Positions 22,411-34,790 of a DNA stretch of 64,000 bases are shown here, piece by piece. A program made the translations under genes and the position numbers. Where the stretch lies: assembly GCA_037043235.1 (NCBI GenBank), contig JAWRVZ010000025.1, positions 2,445,501 to 2,509,500 of the forward strand, read 5' to 3'. The notes below the pieces were generated by a model. The model did no database searches. It was not told where the DNA came from and was given only the letters and a program-made list of their open reading frames with translations. The stretch's first letter is position 1. Each line of letters opens with the position of its first letter. Source of the stretch: Rhodeus uyekii. Lineage: Eukaryota; Chordata; Actinopteri; Cypriniformes; Acheilognathidae.

Positions 22411-25314
22411 CCTAAGCTCTAGGATATATTATAATACTCACTAAAGCTTAAGTTGCTCATGATCAGTGTTTTAGCATGCCATTATATTTCTAAAAAACAA
22501 TGCAAACAAGCACAGTGTTAATCAAAACTTTATTAATCCCTACAATCAAATCAAATTTAATAAAAATTTCATAATCATGATCTATGATTTTTCTCAGCCA
22601 GTTAGTCATTCACACAGGTAACAAAGTCCTGTTCATCCTCATGACATTGGTAAGCATTCGCGAATAACCCATGCAAATGAGCTGTCATGTAATCAAGTAA
22701 ATGATGGCTCCTTGGGTTACTAAACTGTCCACAGTGATCTTGATCATGAAACATCTCAAACAAACCATACTTTTTCATTGTAGCTGTGTCTTGCTTAGGG
22801 CCTGAATGAATGTGTTTGGTCATTAAACTGTCAATGCTTAACCGACAACTGCAAACAATTTGGGGGCCTGGGATAAAATAAATATTTTAAATAAATTATA
22901 ATGTTTACAGCTTCTCCAGAAGACTGACTCAATCCTGACCTGGGGTATCTATGATTATTTATAAATTGAATGTGTCATGTTTGAAGCTTGGATGTGGTTA
23001 TTCATTTTCTACTTTGAAAACTTAATGAAACTCTTAATACTGTGAACATATTCGTGTAAAGCACGTTTCCTAAACTATGCATTATGACCAACATATTGAG
23101 TAATGACAACAGCTTAAAACAAATACTTAGCTATCAGCTGATTACATACATATTAATACAGAACTTATAATAATAATATACATGAAACTTAACCTTTACC
23201 CCAAATTCAACAAAAACTGTTCAATCGTCTGAATTCAGTGATATTTACTGAACATGTCATGTTTGTGTCCCTGTCACTGCACGTGAAACTTGAATCAAGC
23301 ATTGACAGATGTTTTTTTTTTTCAAACAATGAATAAGATGTTCCCTCTAGTACTTAAAAAAAAAATCATACATTGCATTTTATGAAGTACTTTCACCACA
23401 ATCGAAAGATCAACGTGAAATACGTTTCAAAAAATAGACCTGGTGTTATGTGAAACAGTCCTCATGAAACAAAGGACAAACAAAGAACAAACACCTCAGA
23501 ACTAAAATGAAATTGAACAGTCTAGAGCAAACATGAAAAGGCTATTATTACACAGTCACCAGCAGACACAGCCTCCACATTCCCTTCACCATAAAAAAGG
23601 TAATATTATGTTTTGATGGTGCACTTTTCAATATGCGTCAACAAGCAATAATTATATTATTAGTAGACTGTCTCCTTAATATCTAATAACAATTTATTTT
23701 GATGCAACCCAGCAAATCTTCTTCTAACTAAAAGTATGATATGACAATAATGAATGTGTGAAGTGAATGCATGTAATCTGAGCATGTGAAGAGTGCAATT
23801 GCAAATCAATTACTCTGCCTCAGAAATCAGAGCTTTCAACTAAAATACTTAAATTCTGCATCATGCACATTTTCTATTATTTGACATGTATATTAAAACG
23901 TTTAAAACCTTGTACGATACAATGCACAAATGAGTGTTTACTCACGATGAAATGAATTGAGCACAGCATTATTATAAATCGAACAGCAGCGTTTCTCTCC
24001 CAGCTTTGTCAGCTGAAGGTCAAGGTACCATCAACTAAGATACGTAATCATAAACATACACATTTTCTACAGTTTGATATGCTTATTTAAAAACTAAAAC
24101 TTTGTATGATATGACATATGAATGAGTACAAACTATAGGCTAAGAGTCTAATCATCGAATAGCAAATCAAATAGAGTCAATAGAGTCGAATAGCAAATCA
24201 AATAGCCACGCTGCTGACTCTGAGAGATTAAAGAGAGATTTTTATTTCAGCAATACAAACTTGTTCATGTCTCAAAGCAGTGATACAGTTTGAAAAAGTG
24301 CTAAATAAGAGTTTTGTTTCATTTTGTCCATTCTGTATATCTTAACAGTTTTCCAATGTACAATGTTTCCAATGACACCAGTGTCACTTTCGAGTACTCA
24401 GATGGCAAAAGAAAACCAAAAATGGTGATGTTTGGGTGATGTGGAAGAGCTGTAAAACCACTGAAAACCCATGAACCTTTATCGCCATAGCAAAATCTCT
24501 TTTAGCAAGACAGTGATTCATCTTTTGTGAGTCGTCAAAATACTGTCTGAGGCGCCATGTGTTTTTAAAAGCTTAACTTAGATGTGTGAACTGAATAAGC
24601 AGTTCACAGACTGTTGAGATGGTATTGAAAGGAATAGAGGCTTGGATGCAGTATTCCTTACATCACGACGGGCATGAATCTTGATGGACCTTGAGGAATT
24701 GGAGATGCACTGAAACTTGAGGTCTAAAAGAGTAAACAAACTTTAGAAAAGATAGTTATTCACAGCATCCTTTTGAGTAATTGTTAATTTATTTATTTTT
24801 TCCGGAATCAGGTTTGAGGTCATAGAAAGTATTGATTTATATTCTTCACCTATTAGATAGGTAATTCTTCCCTGAGGAAGTGTTTTTCCCATATTTCACT
24901 GTCCCACAGGCTGGTGCTAATGACACAAAGGGCAGCACACTAATTAGCCTCTCCTTATACCGTATGAGTGAACAACACATTTTTAGGTTAGACAAGGTAA
25001 GACACAGTACTAGACCAACATATCTCATTCCACTGAGAGCAATGTGTCAAGTAATACTAATATCCAATTAGAGTTCTCTTTAAAATCCCAAATAGTTTTC
25101 ATAGACAGTAATAATAGCATTCAAACTGATATTTTCCTTAGGTACTGCAAAATGTTTCATGTCTCCAAGCAGCTCTAAATTTTGAAAAAGTGCTCAATAA
25201 GATGTGCATTTTCAGCTTGCTTACAGTGTGTACAAATGCTCTGTAAGATCCTAAGACAATTAAATAATACCATCTATGTTTTCATTGTGATTTCCAATAG
25301 TAAAACGTCATATA
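22411..25314. other. AT-rich unassigned sequence
   Basis: Mostly unassigned. A short near-duplicate, about 44 bases, occurs at 24265-24308 and 25155-25200 (both with TTTGAAAAAGTGCT, variably spaced). No exon is recognised. Confidence 0.4.
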
Positions 25315-25536
25315 TTATTTAGTCCACCTCTTATTTTTTAGCCCCTGAGTTTCTTCCATCTTGAACAATATGAAATGCTCACTGTCTTTGGGCTGTATCT
25401 CCAATTTCTGACTCAAAAAATCTGATCTGGCTGTAAAGTCAAGTCTTCGAAGCATATATGTGCCAGAATGAATGATTGGTCTTTTTTGGAGTTCTTCAAT
25501 GTCAAAATTTAAAAACAGATATCCACATAGTTTCAT
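25315..25536 (-). other. Unassigned ORF, possible exon or fossil coding fragment
   Basis: A 73-codon minus ORF with protein-like composition, including LFLNFDIEELQKRPIIHSGT, YMLRRLDFTARSDFLSQKLE and HFILFKMEETQG. It lacks low-complexity bias and the other frames are closed. I cannot assign a family. No convincing splice sites or neighbouring exon are visible, so it may be chance or a remnant of an unrecognised element. Confidence 0.15.
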
Positions 25537-26202
25537 CCAGCACTTCTAAATTGGTTTGAAGGCCTCTGCTGTCACATCAGACATTGTTTACAATGCTTTT
25601 TCTCTAGTTTTGCCATGAGTGATGCTTGTTTTTAATATATAGGAAGGAGTAAGTCGTCTATCCCAATCATGTACCCAACTTTTGTTGTTGGTTATTTTTA
25701 TTCAATATTGGATATACTTTATTATGAGATGCCAGTAAAATGATGGATTATGAGCACCACAGGGTTTTTGCTCTCAAACTCATGAATCATGGAGGTGATG
25801 TTGAACTTGTAATAGTTGCTTGTCAGAGCACTAAAAATGGGCAAATACAATGTTTACGAGCAATATTAATGTTCTGAGTCACTTAAATATCCACACTTAT
25901 CACAGTGCATAAATACACAAACTGTGAGGCTGATCATTACCCTGCTGCAACCCACTGTGTATTTCGACAAACATATTATAACATCTCATTATACCGAATT
26001 TTTAACAATAAGATGTTGCTTCAACTATTAACACTTTTGGCTGTGTTTCAAGTAAACAAAAAAAAATATTCACACTTCATTATTATTTTTTAATACATTG
26101 TCCACTAACAATGTTCAGAAATAGACACACATGCATCATAGATAAATTTTGTTTTCATGAAAGTTCTTACCATAATGTAATATCCACCATCTTAACATCT
26201 TA
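25537..26202. other. AT-rich unassigned sequence
   Basis: No gene or repeat is recognised before the third pogo-like MITE copy. Confidence 0.35.
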
Positions 26203-26595
26203 ATTTGTTTGATGAAGCGATCGGCATTCATCTAAAAAAATGTACATACACTGTACTGTTCCCTGTACTGCACTGTATATGTTCCCTCGGACAAGGTCAA
26301 CAACAGTGAGTGAACCGTCATTGAAGTGAACGGACCGTGTTGCACGTGCAAGGCAAACTCGGCACCTGCGCAGTGAACTAGGTACGCTCGAGTCACGGGA
26401 TTGAGATAACCCATGTTAAGTGGCGAATTTGTCCCTCTTTTGTGCTTGAGATATTAGGGTTCGGCAACATAAAATAATCAACATAGCCAATAAAAAAATG
26501 CTAAAACAAATAGGGATTTTGCGGTTCCACTTAAAAAATGTTGACATAATAGGATTGGCGAGTTAACCATGAGTCGAGATAAGTGAACTCCACTG
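26203..26595. mobile_element. Pogo-like MITE, copy C (left end missing)
   Basis: Starts with TTTGTTTGATGAAGCGATCG, the same internal point at which copy B starts. It continues through AAATGTACATACACTGTACT and ends with the family's right terminus (GAGTTAACCATGAGTCGAGA to CCACTG at 26595), followed by TA. The left terminal repeat is absent. Confidence 0.7.
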
Positions 26596-26597
26596 TA

Positions 26598-27794
26598 GTT
26601 TTTATTCACAGTGATTAATAGATTTTTAACAAAAATACTGAAAAATTATTACAAAACCACCAAATAGGTAGCTCTATTCAGCAAGTATGTACATTTGAAA
26701 AAGAAAAGAAAAAAATGTAGCATAGTTGTTCTTAGCGTCCATTTCCATGGTGACTATCGGATTTGTGGCTCTGTTGAGAATGTCTTGTGTGTTAACAGTG
26801 AACATACTCTGGGTTGAATGAAGTTACTCTCCGATGCATTTTTGGAATCAACATTGCTTGAGTAAGCAAGATTTGGGTTAATACACCAAGAGTTCAGTGT
26901 ATGTTTGACGATAAGACAACCTTGCTTTCTGGAAAACCCTGCACGGTTATGATTTATATTGAATTATTTTAGCATTTATGGATGCATTTAATTAATTATA
27001 TGAAATCAGAATGAAACTATGCTAATGATTACATGGCAGTCTGCAAATGAGCTTTTAGATATGTAAATTTCCTAATGAAAGTATTAGAATCCATATTGTA
27101 TTAAAGTGCCATATGGTTCAAAGTACAGGTGGAATAGAGCTGCTGCTTTAGTCTCTCAGCTCCTCACATTCTTCTCTTGTCTCCTCAGTCAGAATAAGCT
27201 GAGACTTGATTACAGTTTAAGGAGACAGAGTGATGGAATATGACTGGAACTGCTCATCTGTCAGGCTAGATGAGATTTGGTTCTTGCGCCAAAAAGGGAC
27301 TCATAAAGGGCAGTGTTGTTTTAACAGTCTAAGATGGTATCTTTGGACCAAGTCAAGATCATCTCAAATAAACTAAGGACAAGGAAACCAAATACACACA
27401 CGTGCATGTTTCAAACTGCTTATCTATAAACTATATGTGTCTGTGTGTATAAATTATATATATATATATATATATGCTTTATGTATTATTTGCCAAGGAC
27501 TCTGCATATATATATATATATATATGTATATACATGTGTATATATACATATACACATGTATACATATACCTATATACATATACATATATACATATACATG
27601 TATGTGCAGCCAAATATAGCATGCTACACATTATGCAGTTATACCCCTCATCTTGACTTTCCTGACATTTTCCACATCCTGTCATGGCTGAAGGATGAAA
27701 ATTATCAATAAATCATCCCTTCTGCTTGTCATGTTTAGTCATGCTCCAATTTTCCTCATAACCAATGAACAACAATAAAATAGACAGAACATAA
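26598..27794. other. AT-rich sequence with TA-type microsatellites
   Basis: A (TA)n run lies at about 27455-27475 and a mixed TA/CA/TG region at about 27505-27605. The Tyr/Ile-rich ORFs across 27437-27711 come from this repeat and are not genes. Confidence 0.5.
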
Positions 27795-28078
27795 AACGTC
27801 TCAGGTTACTATTGTAACCATAGTTCCCTGAGAACAAGGAACGATATGCTGCGTTCCCTAGGGGTCGCTTTAGGGAAATCCTCCGGTATGACAGGTGTCT
27901 GAAGCATTAATCTTATCATGACAATGAACTTGACGTTGGCCGGCAGCCGCCTATGACCTCACCACTGGTGTGACTGCAGGTCTAAGAGAGGCACCTGAAC
28001 AGTAAGTCATCCACTTCATATCTGAAGGAGATGCCTTCAGTGACACCACAGGGACACAGCATTTCCAAAAGGCAATAA
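27795..28078 (-). mobile_element. DIRS 3' terminal fragment
   Basis: Begins CGTCTCAGGTTACTATTGTA with CCATAGTTCCCTGAGAACAA following. These are the same blocks that end the DIRS relics at 19273 and 38961. A further 200 bases of GC-richer sequence fit the 3' untranslated region of such elements. No recombinase codons are readable. Confidence 0.5.
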
Positions 28079-29310
28079 AAAAATCAGAATTAGGGATTTG
28101 GAGGGAAATAGGGATTTCCAGATCAGACATTGGAATTAAATTGATGATTGATTAATGATCTGGTTATGTTACACTGATTCCCAGTATTCTGGGCAATTGA
28201 ATAATTGTTATATTACTTATTATTATGCATTTTCACGCTATCAGCTGTTATCATTTTTTTTAAAAACGCTGGGCTTTAATGAGATGATAAATGAAGTCAG
28301 TTCATGGAGATTTACAGGGAGCCTCTTTTTACACAGCTAAATAATTTCATGAGAGGAACTTAGGTCAGTTACCAAACACCAAGTTATTCCGCTCTCTGAT
28401 CCAATATGGATTCTATCTAAATAATATGGGTTGATTTCAAGAAAATAAGTCAATTCTCCATATTCAATTTCCATCTCTGTGGGTTTGAATGTTTCTTGCT
28501 GTGATTAATATGAAACTTGATGCTACATCTCGGAGGAAGGAAACTTTGAGAATGACTGCTGTAGATTTGCAGTGGCGGAAATGAGAAATTTCAGAGAGGA
28601 TGAGAAAAACCTTCTCTACTGCATGAATGAGTGTCTAATTCACTCCATTACTGTTGATTTAGAAGGATTGTAATGGGTTTAATGCAGATGTTCTACAGAT
28701 TTCAACATTCAGACAGTGTGCTGTAAATGTCTTTCATGCCAATTTTCCACTGATAGGACTGAGAGTGCTCAACAGACCTTAGTTAAGGTAGCCACATATA
28801 CATTTTTTTTACAGGAATATAAGAGATGCTGAGGGGTAGAAATACAGTATATATATAAAATAATATGTGGATTCTGGATGTTTCCAGTATCTTTATTAAA
28901 GATTTTCAGTAGACAAAAAATAAAACATTCGGTCACAGTCTGGAGCCCTGAAAGTCTGTAACTATATCCCTCACAGCCACATTTTCATTCACATAAAATT
29001 CACTATGGCACCTATAAGCTATACGTTGTTTAGGTTGGAAATGTTCTATGAGGTGATGTGATGTGATGCAAGTTAATTTGACAGATATCCTTTTCCTGTG
29101 TAGATCACATTGCACAGTGGGTTAAGTCATGTTCTATTTCCTGTGTACAGTACTAAATATTTTGTTAACGACCATGAGACTTTTTTTGTGTGTGCAAAAA
29201 CAGGCAGTAATGAAACATAAATTTTAGATAGTCAGGCTTACCAAAACAAGTAAATAGTCATGAATAAATTAAGAACAAATAATGAAATTAGAAGCAAAAG
29301 CAAATATAAT
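28079..29310. other. AT-rich unassigned sequence
   Basis: No exon, RNA gene or known repeat is recognised. Confidence 0.4.
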
Positions 29311-29463
29311 ACATTTACGTGTTTGGTCAATGCTTTTATCCAACGCGACTTGCATTGCACTCAAAATACACATTTAAATCATTTTTTTCTTTTGCTGGGA
29401 ATCGAGCCCATGACCTTTGGCATTGCAAATATCACACTCTACTGTTTGAGATACAGGAAAGCT
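29311..29463 (-). repeat. tRNA-derived SINE
   Basis: On the minus strand the head has a degenerate RNA polymerase III box A (TGTATCTCAAACAGTAGAGT) and a good box B (GGGCTCGATTCCC) about 30 bases on. The tail has AAGTCGCGTTGGATAAAAGC, a conserved 3' block of fish SINEs. A second tail fragment lies at 44257-44333. The order of boxes separates it from a true tRNA gene, since no cloverleaf closes. Confidence 0.6.
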
Positions 29464-29474
29464 AAAAAATGAAA

Positions 29475-30142
29475 CCGTAATACTGTGCGATGCGAGCATA
29501 ATCCGTTCCAGGACCGAGCTCGTAACTCCAACTGCTTGTATCTCAAATATTTTTTTCCATAAGAAATAAGCTTTATGTTGTTTATGTTTAATGTTTCCAT
29601 TAAAGCAGTTTCCAAAGAAGCGTTTTTAATTGCCATATATATATATATATATACACAAACACACAAAATTATAGTATTATAAAATGAAAAATGTGGTTTT
29701 AATTATGAGTTCTTACCTTTGATACAGTAGCAGCTAAAGGCAGCATGTACAGAGGAAGAGTGAGGGATAACGTAGATAACGCAAACACAATAGGGAAGTG
29801 TAGTGTTTCTTCCTGTGTAGTGTATTGGATAGACTACATGCACAGTAATGTATACCTCAGAACCTCATATTTATTATTATTGAACACACATAACTCGTGC
29901 TCTGTTGCCCCCGGTAACCACTGCTGTAAAATCAAGATGGCCCTCTAGTGGAGTCCATATGCAATTACCCCATTTTTGAGGTGGCTTGAGCTGCTCAGAG
30001 TGCTCGACTACCTAGCGTCGGCATCTGTAACAGTGCTCTTATCTCAAATATTTACTCATATCTTAAAGCAAAAATTATCAAAGGCTTGCTTGTATCTCAG
30101 AATACTTGTATGTCGGGATACTCATATCTCAGGTATTACTAT
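29475..30142. mobile_element. Pogo-like MITE, second family
   Basis: The left end reads CGTAATACTGTGCGATGCGA. The reverse complement of the right end reads AGTAATACCTGAGATATGAG. The sub-terminal AATCCGTTCCAGGACCGAGC closely parallels AATTCGTTCCAAGAGCGAGC in the element at 53792-54715, so these are relatives. It has no transposase. It lies directly beside the SINE. Confidence 0.55.
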
Positions 30143-32839
30143 ATAACAAAGATACACATGAAATAGCGTGTGTTACGATGCTGTGCTGGTGTGTGATGCA
30201 GAAAGCATGAAGAGACATAGGATCCACTGCTGATACACTTTTCAATATCACTTAAAATCCACAAGTTGAAAGGTTTTTGCTAGCATGCTTTGCAAGAGCT
30301 CAAATATAAACAATATAAAGATGTTCCTGAATATTGAGGAGACGAGTTTCATGTTTGGACAACCTCTAAACCCTTTTAGCCAGCTGTTTTTTTTTTTTTT
30401 TCAAGACACCTAAAAATCAAAAACAAATGTGGATTAGAAGGTTTGAAATGACGCTGGTGGTGTCAGAATGCCAGTCTATCTGTCAAGTCTGAAGTAGGAT
30501 GCAACTCATAGCAATGTGTTATGACAACAGCTTCTCAGATGGTCTGACGGCAGACACAAATAAATAGTAAATACAGGACTTTTGGGTGATTTCTTACAAA
30601 ACTGTGTATTAAACATGATATACTGTTAGAAAACATCCGATGCCGTCCAAACCGCTTAGAGTGACGATTAGATAAATACATTTAAATATGTGCTGCATAT
30701 GCGCTTTCCTCCAAATAGCAAAATAGTCACACAACAAAATTGAGAAAACAACAAGCATTTTTATTTTTCAGAAAGCATTACAAAAGCATTGTGGATATGT
30801 TTGCGTGAGCTGCAATTCGGCTCATGTCACAATTATTTGTGTAGCACTGTATACAATAGATTATAAGTATAACTTAACTTTTTACTATAAAGCAACTCAA
30901 CTCAAATGTGAGACGTGTCTGACCTGAACTGACTGAACACAGGCAATTAATCAGAAAGATTTCCATGTAATAGGAGTAGCCTCCGATTACAGACCTATTA
31001 CGTAATCGCCACGGACCAATGATAGAACAAAGGTATTTACCAGCTGGAGATAATTTTTCAAGAAAGATTATGCAATACTGTACTTAAACTTATTATGCAA
31101 GGCTTAATTAGCCCCAATCTCCATCCTTGAGATCATCCTTTACATTCCTACTTTTTTTGTTTGTTCTAAAAAGAGTTTTTGATTAAATCTCACAAATCCA
31201 GTGGATCCTTCATACAGTTTCTCCACCCACCTCCATTAAAAATGAAATGTTTGAAACATTTTGGAGATGGTCTCTGCTTCTTTGCAGTACAAGGGTAAAT
31301 AAAGAACTGGTAGTTTGAAAAAGTGCAGCATTTTCTTTATTCAAAAACACAGTGTTTGTAAAGGTTAATGTTTTACATACAGTATTTTCCGAAGGAGAAT
31401 TCTTAGGCCGGAATTTGACGTCCATTCATAGTCAATGCAGCCTGCGCGTGGCTCTTCATCTTTTATAGCACAAGGTTTTGGCATGTAATGTTTGGCAAAT
31501 GTATTAAACGACAGGAAAAACTGACTGCAATAAACTTTGTAACCTGTAAGTTTATGAAAATATAATGAAATGTGCTTTTTTTCTTCAGATGCAGCTGTTC
31601 TGTTCAAAATCTCTGACATAAGCTAGTGGAAACATTTTTAAAACTTGTAATTCTGTTTGAGCTTGATTTTGGTAAAATGTTTTCTATATACATATTGCAT
31701 GTGTCTCACTACACATTAAGCCGTAATGCAAACTTTGATAACGTGGTGTTTTATTTATATTACCTGTCATTCATTTTCATTTAAATATGATACTTTAATT
31801 GTTGGCGACATATCCTCGTAAAAACTCCTGAGATTCAATTGTGAATTGCGTATAAAGACTTGACAGCTGAGCATTTTACTTAATTGGATGCATCAACGTC
31901 TCGCAGGCCATTCCATTTGTATTCATGATTGTTTGATAGCTAATTTAAAATATTGAAAATAATACTAACTGGTTAAAGGCAATTTCAAATAAGTGCTTTT
32001 GTTCAGAATAATTCACTTTGATTTCCTTTTCGGGTTAAAATTTCATTTGTTTCTGAGTTCAGAACCCTAGTTCTAAATAATTAAACATAAATCCAACTTT
32101 TGGTTGACATGTTATAGTGCTTTGCTTTAATTACGTATATGATTTGATGTGAATACAAAAACGTGTCTATTATGTTTTTTGTTTTATTCCTCCTGCTAGG
32201 ACATCATTTATAGCACCATTATATTAGAAAGGCAGTGTCTGTGGATATTTTAGTCAAATACAGCCAGAGGCATCTCTTCAGTGATTTTCTCTGTGGGAAA
32301 AGCAGCGGGTTCATCAGTCCCAACAGTGAGCAGCATCTGCAAAGATAAGAGCATTATGTCAGTGTTTAGTCAGACATTAATCAGACCTCTTATCGGTCAC
32401 ATGGGAGAGACGCTCTCCAAACTCTTGTGATGGACAGGCAAAGACAATGCTTTCTGCATGTATTTCTCCTATTGTCAGAAAAATGAATCACCACACCTGT
32501 CAATTAAAGCATAGAAATGTGGACTAATGCTGTCTCTCGGTGAACATATCTGCAATAAAGGCTGTGTGCAGCTGTTGTTGGGTATCCCAGGATAGTAGTT
32601 TGGATTTGGATGCAGTAATACACATTCAACAGCTCTCTGACAGTACTGATTGTGCAAGTAAACACATCATCCTCAGCATGTTTTCATTGCCCCCTGTGAC
32701 CTCTGTCTCTCAGGACACAACTTGACCACATACACAAATAGTGATTTATGTATTCAAAGGCCACAATTGCTTTTAACTTTACAAACTCAGGGCAGATTTT
32801 CTCAAAATATCCAGTCTGTTCAAGATAGATTACTGAACT
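30143..32839. other. AT-rich unassigned sequence
   Basis: No exon or named repeat is recognised. A poly-T run lies at about 30387-30402. ORFs at 31210-31619 overlap each other out of frame. Confidence 0.4.
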
Positions 32840-33585
32840 GCACCAAAAGTTGGAGCCCCTTTGAGCTATAACAGCTTCCACTCTTCTGGCAAGGCTCTCT
32901 GTAGGATTTGTGCCCCATCATCCAGTAGAGCATTTGTGAGGCCAGAGACTGTTATTGGATAAGTCCTGGCTCTCAATCTCCATTCCAACTCAATCCCAAA
33001 GGTGATTGGGTTGAGGTCAGTTCTCTGTTAGGGTCAGTCAAGTACTTCCACACCAAACTCATACAATCATGTCTTTATGGACCTTGCTTTGGGCACTGGG
33101 GCATTATTATGCTGGAATAAAACAGGGGCCTTCCCAAACGGTTTCCACAAATATTGTTTCCAAAATGTCTTGTTATGCTGAAGCATTAGGATTTGTATTC
33201 ATTGGAAGTAAGGTACCTAACATTATCCCTCCACCACCAAACTTTAAAGTTGGCACAGTGGATTCAGGAAAGTAAAGTTCTGCTGGCATCCACCATACAC
33301 AGACGTGTCCATCAGAATGACAAATGGAGAAGCATGATTCGTTAATACAGAGAATACAGTGGTGACATGAAGTCCTTGTAGGCAGCTGCTCGGCCATGGA
33401 AACCCATTCCATTAAGCTTCCGCTGCACAGTTTTTGTGTTATTATTAACGACACTGGAAATTTGAAACTCTTCAGCTAAGAAAACAGTAGAGCATTGGTG
33501 ACTTTTCTACATCATATGACCCAGCACTTAGAGACCCTGATTTATCATGATCTTCTTTTTGTGGCCAATTCGCTGCTGTTCCTAC
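32840..33585 (-). pseudogene. Tc1-like transposase relic 1
   Basis: Minus-strand reading of 33173-33454 gives MEWVSMAEQL, then NESCFSICHSDGHVCVWW and FGGGGIMLG. These correspond to the Tc1-family core around the first catalytic Asp (normally in a W-x-DESRF context) and the GG-x-MVWG block. The Asp position here reads NESCF, so the catalytic residue is changed. The C-terminal RRxEAVIAxRG-type tail is partly visible near 32840-32881. Many stops and frame breaks occur. Cut-and-paste DNA transposition was the family role, and this copy is dead. Confidence 0.7.
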
Positions 33586-34030
33586 ATTTTTCCACATACA
33601 TAATGTCTCCATTACATGATGTCCCAAAGGTTCTCAATTGGATTCAATCTCATCATCTGAAACCTGCCTACATATTCTGGCCACATGAGGTCCAGCATTA
33701 TCATGCTCCAGGAGAACCCACTGCACCAGCATAAGCTCTGAGAATGATGCTGAGAGTTTCATCCTAGTCCCTAACAGCAATAGAAGAACAACTGGATAGC
33801 ATTAGGAGATCTGTGCAAACCTCCAAGGATACTCCCCCCTGCATACCATTACTGACCCACTGCCAAAGCGATCATGCTGGATGAAGTTGCATGCTGTCTA
33901 ACATTCTCCACAACATCTCTAGATTATTTCACGTCTGTTAGTGTAAAACGTCTCTCATTTGTGAAGACAACGGGAAACCAATGGCTGACTTGTGAATGGA
34001 TATTCCATTATTGATATTGAATATTCAGGT
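33586..34030 (-). pseudogene. Tc1-like transposase relic 2, different lineage, joined to relic 1
   Basis: Minus-strand translation across frames shows HWFPVVFTNERRFTL (normally FTDESRFTL), then ASSSMIALAVG, EHDNAGPHVARICR in one frame, and LNPIENLWDIM. This is the order of the three DDE regions of another Tc1-like family. It begins where relic 1 loses its N-terminal region, so one element probably inserted into, or recombined with, the other. It is heavily mutated. Confidence 0.65.
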
Positions 34031-34208
34031 GATTGGGTTATAGGTACTTCCTCATGGTGCAGACAGTGATAAAGACAAATCAGTCAGGAAGAGTAAGGTT
34101 AGAACGCCTTTTGATTTTATTACTTGTGTTACTAATAACTCTCCATGGTAAAATCAAATTCATTAGAGGTGAAACAATAGCATGTGCATAAACAACGCTA
34201 TGCACATA
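34031..34208. other. Unassigned spacer
   Basis: Short AT-rich spacer ending in the TA that precedes the next CAGTG terminus. Confidence 0.3.
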
Positions 34209-34360
34209 CAGTGGCATGAAAAAAAGTTTGCCCCCTTCCTGATTTCATTTTTTTTTTCTTTTGCATGCTGGTTACACTTTTTGGGTTTTAGAACATCAAG
34301 CTATTTTAAATATAAGTCAAAGATAACACAAGTAAACACAAAATGTAGTTTTTAAATGAA
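34209..34360 (+). mobile_element. Terminal fragment of a Tc1/mariner-type element
   Basis: Starts CAGTGGCATGAAAAAAAGTT directly after TA and continues with AACATCAAGCTATTTTAAAT and AAGTCAAAGATAACAC. This matches the remembered left end of an abundant fish CAGTGGCATGAAAAAG transposon. The right end is not seen. Confidence 0.45.
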
Positions 34361-34364
34361 GGTT

Positions 34365-34790
34365 GTTGTTATTATTAAGTTAAAACAAAAACAAAATCCA
34401 AACCTAAATAGCCATGTGTGAAAAGGGACAAAAAAGGCTGAGGATCAGGGCAAGAAGCGAACAGCAACGGAAGTAGTCCAGGCAACAGAATAGTAGTACA
34501 GTCCAGTGGTACAAGTAGTAAGCAGCCAGCAAAGAATCGTACTAGGTCATCCACAGCAGAGTAAAATACAAGCAGAACAACCCAGGGCCAATAATGCTCA
34601 GAATCATAGCCTGTGCAAACTAGACTTTCAAGGAGTGATTAAATGGTCTGAGTGATGAGGAACAGGTCTGCAGTAATCAGTCAAGATATGTGGTCTCTTG
34701 GGAAACGTAGTCCAAACCAAATGCTAGTACTCAGGCGATTGAGACCTCTGGTAGCAGATTGAGGAATGTTCACCGACATTCCTGACATTT
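34365..34790. repeat. Interspersed repeat, class unresolved
   Basis: A-rich at first, then moderately GC-rich, with AGTAATCAGTCAAGATATGT, GGGAAACGTAGTCCA and a CATTCCTGACA end. It resembles the fish repeat type also seen at 5290-5640 and 36318-36670. No coding capacity is visible. Confidence 0.35.

Noticed and set aside
24265..25200. Tandem duplicated exon suggested by two similar 44-base blocks
   Set aside because: Similarity is about 75% by eye, neither block has an open frame with splice sites, and AT-rich background could explain it.
27437..27711. Tyr/Ile-rich ORFs on both strands
   Set aside because: They are translations of TA/CA/TG microsatellite sequence, with no domain and open frames on both strands.
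29311..29463. tRNA gene on the minus strand
   Set aside because: Box A and box B are present but degenerate. No cloverleaf closes, and a SINE tail follows.
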